DNA from: Carboxylicivirga caseinilyticus
GTDB taxonomy: Bacteria > Bacteroidota > Bacteroidia > Bacteroidales > Marinilabiliaceae
NCBI GenBank assembly: GCA_025499705.1
Contig: JAFMVE010000005.1
Span: forward strand, 1-64,000
Direction of reading: 5' to 3'
Length of the DNA stretch: 64,000 bases
Shown: positions 61,154 through 64,000 of the stretch, one piece after another
Layout of the letters: every line of letters begins with the position of its first letter
Position numbering within the stretch: position 1 is the stretch's first letter
Translations under genes and position numbers: made by a program
The notes under the pieces: model-generated
What the model was told of the DNA's origin: nothing
The model's database searches: none
Seen by the model: the letters and a program-made list of their open reading frames with translations, nothing else

Positions 61154-61882
61154 ATGGATAAAATCAAGTGTTTAATTGTGGACGATGAGGAACTGGCTAT
61201 TGATGTACTAAAAGAATACGTGAGCCGGATAGATTACCTTGAACTGACAGGATCGTGTCGAAATGCATTGGAGGCAATGACTTTTCTGAATGAGAATAAG
61301 GTTGATCTTATCTTTCTGGATATACAAATGCCAGGACTTACGGGTCTGCAATTGTTAAAGAACATAACCAACAGACCGGAGGTAATCATGACAACCGCCT
61401 ATTCTGAATATGCATTAGAAGGCTTCGAGCTACAGGTTTTAGATTATCTGATAAAACCCATCCCTTTTGATCGCTTTATAAAAGCTATTAATCGCTTTCT
61501 TAAACTTCGCCAGCCCAATATGACTTTGACCGAAAAATCCCAGACTGACTCATATAACGATACATTTATCTTTGTAAAGTCTGACAAGATGATGATCAAA
61601 GTTTTGTTGCGTGAAATTACTTATGTAGAAAGTCTGAGAAACTATGTTGCCATTCACCTAACCAATGGCAAAATGGTTAAAACCATGAATACAATCAGTA
61701 ATATAGAAGATAAACTGCCCGAGACACATTTCTTAAGGGTGCATCGATCTTTTATTATTGCCATTGATAAAATAGATAGTTTCATGTCGGGGAGCTTCAA
61801 AATAAACTCCGAAATAATCCCCATTGGCCGGCAGTATAAAGAATTGGTTAAACGTATCTTAGATCAAAACAGTATTGATTAA
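61154..61882 (+). CDS. LytTR-family response regulator
   Basis: A 242-residue regulator with a receiver domain (IVDDEELAIDVL, phospho-acceptor in LIFLDIQMPGLTGLQLL, TTAYSEYALEGFELQVLDYL, conserved lysine in LIKP) and a LytTR DNA-binding domain (VESLRNYVAIHL, HFLRVHRSFII). It completes a two-gene operon with the upstream kinase. The divergent amylase gene is a possible target by position only. Confidence 0.93.
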   Translation: MDKIKCLIVDDEELAIDVLKEYVSRIDYLELTGSCRNALEAMTFLNENKVDLIFLDIQMPGLTGLQLLKNITNRPEVIMTTAYSEYALEGFELQVLDYLIKPIPFDRFIKAINRFLKLRQPNMTLTEKSQTDSYNDTFIFVKSDKMMIKVLLREITYVESLRNYVAIHLTNGKMVKTMNTISNIEDKLPETHFLRVHRSFIIAIDKIDSFMSGSFKINSEIIPIGRQYKELVKRILDQNSID

Positions 61883-61934
61883 ATCCGTTCCTGACTAAAG
61901 TAGTTTATCCTCTTTATAAGAATAAAGAATTGAA

Positions 61935-61965
61935 GAGACATCTATTCATATAACATAGATGCCTC
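61935..61965. terminator. Hairpin between convergent genes
   Basis: GAGACATCTAT and ATAGATGCCTC pair over 11 bases with one mismatch around a 9-base loop. No T run follows on either strand, so the terminator call is tentative. Confidence 0.4.
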
Positions 61966-61988
61966 AAACCAAATAGTTTAGCAATTGA

Positions 61989-62360
61989 TTAAATATCTTT
62001 AATATCCTTTTTAAAGCGATCAGTCAATTCATGAATAAACCGATCAATCACCTTTTGCTCGTCAGGATTGATGCCATTACTTGAATGAGCAACCTCCTCC
62101 ATCACATCAACCAGCATCTGATATTCAGGATCCGGACCATTCTCCTGGCAGATATTTAACACTTTCTGGTACAACTCTTCCACATCTGTCTGATGCAGGC
62201 GCTCGTAATCAAAAGACCATTCAATGTCCTTTCCTGAAGGGTGCTTTTTTAAGGCACTGTGTAACACCTCAAGTTCTTCGGGTTGAATAATACCATCAGC
62301 CATTGCCACAACATACAACATTTCGCCAAAAGCATCATAAAGGCGGGTTTTTACACTCAT
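61989..62360 (-). CDS. TerB-like protein
   Basis: A 123-residue helical cytoplasmic protein. The patterns MLYVVAMADGIIQPEELEVLH and LVDVMEEVAHSSNGINPDEQ are the two acidic repeats of the TerB/tellurite-resistance-like fold, which may bind metal. Such proteins occur singly in many bacteria without a tellurite function. It lies 12 bases after the asparaginase gene on the same strand, probably cotranscribed. Confidence 0.8.
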   Translation of the reverse strand: MSVKTRLYDAFGEMLYVVAMADGIIQPEELEVLHSALKKHPSGKDIEWSFDYERLHQTDVEELYQKVLNICQENGPDPEYQMLVDVMEEVAHSSNGINPDEQKVIDRFIHELTDRFKKDIKDI

Positions 62361-62372
62361 ATTATTTGTTTA

Positions 62373-63338
62373 TTAGTTTTTAAATATTGCAACTCCTTTT
62401 TCACCAAACGAATTAGCCCATCCACGGAACATGCCGGTAGAGTTCATCTCTAACACAAAATTACCGTTTTTATCAACAGCAATTACACCTCCATTTCCTG
62501 CTTCACTATTTAGTTTTCCATTTACTACTGTATGGGCAGCTTCAGAAAGACTCATACCTTTATATTCCATCAAGGCTGATATATCATGAGCAACTGTATA
62601 ACGAATAAAGTACTCACCATGACCGGTTGCCGAAACAGCACAAGTTTTGTTATTGGCATAAGTTCCGGCACCGATGATCGGCACATCTCCCACTCGTCCA
62701 TACCTTTTATTATTCATTCCGCCAGTTGATGTTGCTGCAGCCAGATTACCCTTTTTATCCATCACCACACAGCCAACAGTACCATTCTTTCCTGATTTCT
62801 GTAAAGCCTTTTGCAGGCTTTGCCATCTTTTCTCAGTATAAAAGTAACTACTATCAACCATCTCTATTCCGTTTTCAGCAGCAAACTTTGAAGCTCCTTT
62901 GCCAACCATCATCACATGAGGCGATTTATCCATAACCATTCTGGCAGCACTGACCGGATTTTTTATATCGCCAACACCCGCAATGGTTCCGGCATTCAAA
63001 TCAATACCATCCATAATAGCTGCATCCAGTTCGTTACGTCCATCGTTTGTATATACAGCACCTTTACCTGCGTTAAACAGTGGATTGTCTTCCAGAACAT
63101 TCACTACTTTCTCTACCACATCAACAGCTGAAGCTCCATTTTCAAGCATGCTAATACCCAACTCCAGTGCCACAGACAATCCTGCTTCATATTTTCTTGT
63201 TGTTTCTTCATCAAACAAATTCTTATCCAGATTTCCGGCTCCACCATGAATGGCGATCGTCCATTGAGGTTTCTGAGATTGAGTTTGGCACGAAACCATC
63301 AAAATAAGAATAAAAAGAAATACAGATAACTTTGACAT
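62373..63338 (-). CDS. Isoaspartyl peptidase/L-asparaginase lipoprotein (Ntn hydrolase)
   Basis: A 321-residue plant-type asparaginase that self-cleaves to alpha and beta chains. A lipoprotein signal peptide (lipobox LMVSC, C17) exports it. The N-terminal strand is TIAIHGGAGNLDK, and the autocleavage nucleophile is the Thr of GTVGCVVMDKKGNLAAATST, followed by GGMNNKRYGRVGD and SATGHGEYFIR. Such enzymes hydrolyse isoaspartyl dipeptides and asparagine. Location on the envelope suggests peptide scavenging. Confidence 0.92.
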   Translation of the reverse strand: MSKLSVFLFILILMVSCQTQSQKPQWTIAIHGGAGNLDKNLFDEETTRKYEAGLSVALELGISMLENGASAVDVVEKVVNVLEDNPLFNAGKGAVYTNDGRNELDAAIMDGIDLNAGTIAGVGDIKNPVSAARMVMDKSPHVMMVGKGASKFAAENGIEMVDSSYFYTEKRWQSLQKALQKSGKNGTVGCVVMDKKGNLAAATSTGGMNNKRYGRVGDVPIIGAGTYANNKTCAVSATGHGEYFIRYTVAHDISALMEYKGMSLSEAAHTVVNGKLNSEAGNGGVIAVDKNGNFVLEMNSTGMFRGWANSFGEKGVAIFKN

Positions 63339-63509
63339 ATAATAAGAATTGTGTTTTTAAGCTTATCTCAAAAGTAGTAAATTACACCTGTATTGAAAGT
63401 AATATTGAAACCTGATTATTCCTTTCAAAACGAATATTAACCCATTCATTCAAAAATAATCCATAAAAATCAACCAACACAATTATTTTTACCACATAAA
63501 CAAATAACC

Positions 63510-64000
63510 ATGAGTATTATCCAGTTTCTTAATCTTATATTGATTGTTTTAGCTGCCTCATTTGGGTTAAGCTATTTCTGGAGTTTTTACACCCATAAGT
63601 TGTTTAAACCCTTTATCTGGTTAGATCATCAGAAGAAAGATTTACTCAGTAAGATTATGCTTAAAGAAGAAAAGGCTGATAAAGATAAAATACGTTTCTA
63701 TAGTCATTGGCTACAGTTGAAACGTATCAAAGACAAGAATATTAAAGGTGATCTTGCAGAACTTGGAGTTTATAAGGGTGAAACAGCCAAACTGATTCAT
63801 CATATGTTACCTGACCGCAAACTATATTTATTTGATAGTTTTAGTGGTCTTCCTAAGCAAGTCATTCGTGAAGATTGCGATGGAACTGTTCGCCCCCAAA
63901 CGGTTAAGTTTGACAATACCACACCTACCGAAGTCATTAAACACATTGGAGGCAACGAAAACATTGAAATAAGAGAAGGCGTATTTCCTGAAACTACAAG
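63510..64000 (+). CDS. TylF/MycF-type methyltransferase with N-terminal membrane helix (partial)
   Basis: The frame starts at ATG 63510 and runs off the window after about 163 residues. Residues about 3-28 are a hydrophobic membrane segment (IIQFLNLILIVLAASFGLSY). The SAM-binding start of a TylF-like class I methyltransferase follows: GDLAELGVYKGETAKLIHHM and LYLFDSFSGLPK. Members methylate sugar or small-molecule hydroxyls. The membrane anchor suggests surface glycan work. The C-terminal half with the metal-binding aspartates is outside the window. Confidence 0.8.
   Translation, partial: MSIIQFLNLILIVLAASFGLSYFWSFYTHKLFKPFIWLDHQKKDLLSKIMLKEEKADKDKIRFYSHWLQLKRIKDKNIKGDLAELGVYKGETAKLIHHMLPDRKLYLFDSFSGLPKQVIREDCDGTVRPQTVKFDNTTPTEVIKHIGGNENIEIREGVFPETT

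Overview
The window is AT-rich chromosomal DNA from a member of the Bacteroidota, most likely a marine or anaerobic Marinilabiliales/Bacteroidales-type organism (inference). The evidence is consistent: many genes are preceded by the Bacteroidota promoter pattern TTTG-N19-21-TAnnTTTG, Shine-Dalgarno sites are mostly missing, DnaE carries an N-terminal proofreading domain, ribosomal protein S16 has a long Ala/Glu tail, arginine synthesis uses the N-succinylornithine-type carbamoyltransferase, and many small lipoproteins and DUF families typical of the phylum are present. There is no prophage, CRISPR array, tRNA, rRNA or intact insertion sequence. Gene content is mainly housekeeping, with some unusual accessory genes.

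Layout. 0-13 kb holds core information genes: rpsP, dnaE, trxA, a MORN lipoprotein, a CNT nucleoside transporter with a bifunctional-nuclease-family gene, rplU-rpmA, serS, a DUF4286 gene with ruvC, and greA with a HIT gene. 13-22 kb holds a variant Rieske-like lipoprotein, ahcY, ribF, a LytS/LytTR two-component pair with a LiaF-like membrane protein, two small membrane proteins, a cobalamin adenosyltransferase and pdxH. 22-30 kb holds a very large ABCG-type transporter with an N-terminal TerB/FHA-like regulatory part, lipoproteins, a DMT exporter and an acetate/succinate CoA-transferase. 30-38 kb holds three tandem exported cyclophilins (the last fused to a dead trypsin-like domain), pheS, osmC with a divergent Crp/Fnr regulator, a LarC1-like His-rich protein, a DUF2461 gene and ispD.

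38-57.7 kb is the main metabolic block. Fourteen minus-strand genes run from argR (54 kb) to gltA (39.7 kb), interrupted by promoters: argR, a GNAT acyltransferase (candidate N-acylglutamate synthase), argG, argC, argD, a NUMOD4/HNH-derived gene, proC, proB, proA, argF', argB, argE and argH, then gltA. carA lies just downstream and carB diverges from argR. Together they convert citrate-derived glutamate to proline and, through N-acylated intermediates, to arginine, with carbamoyl phosphate supplied by CarAB. 57.7-64 kb holds a secreted GH13 amylase, a second LytS/LytTR pair, a TerB-like protein, a lipoprotein asparaginase/isoaspartyl peptidase and the start of a TylF-type methyltransferase cut by the window edge.

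The observations most worth following are: (1) a carB leader in which a GTG-initiated reading frame runs through a U-rich tract and an intrinsic terminator, laid out like the pyrBI attenuator; (2) a set of TGAC-N4-RTCA sites placed at matching distances from three promoters and next to the Crp/Fnr gene; (3) the pseudoprotease-cyclophilin fusion; (4) a probably domesticated HNH protein inside the arginine/proline cluster; (5) a Rieske-like lipoprotein whose second ligand pair is Cys-x-x-Cys instead of Cys-x-x-His.
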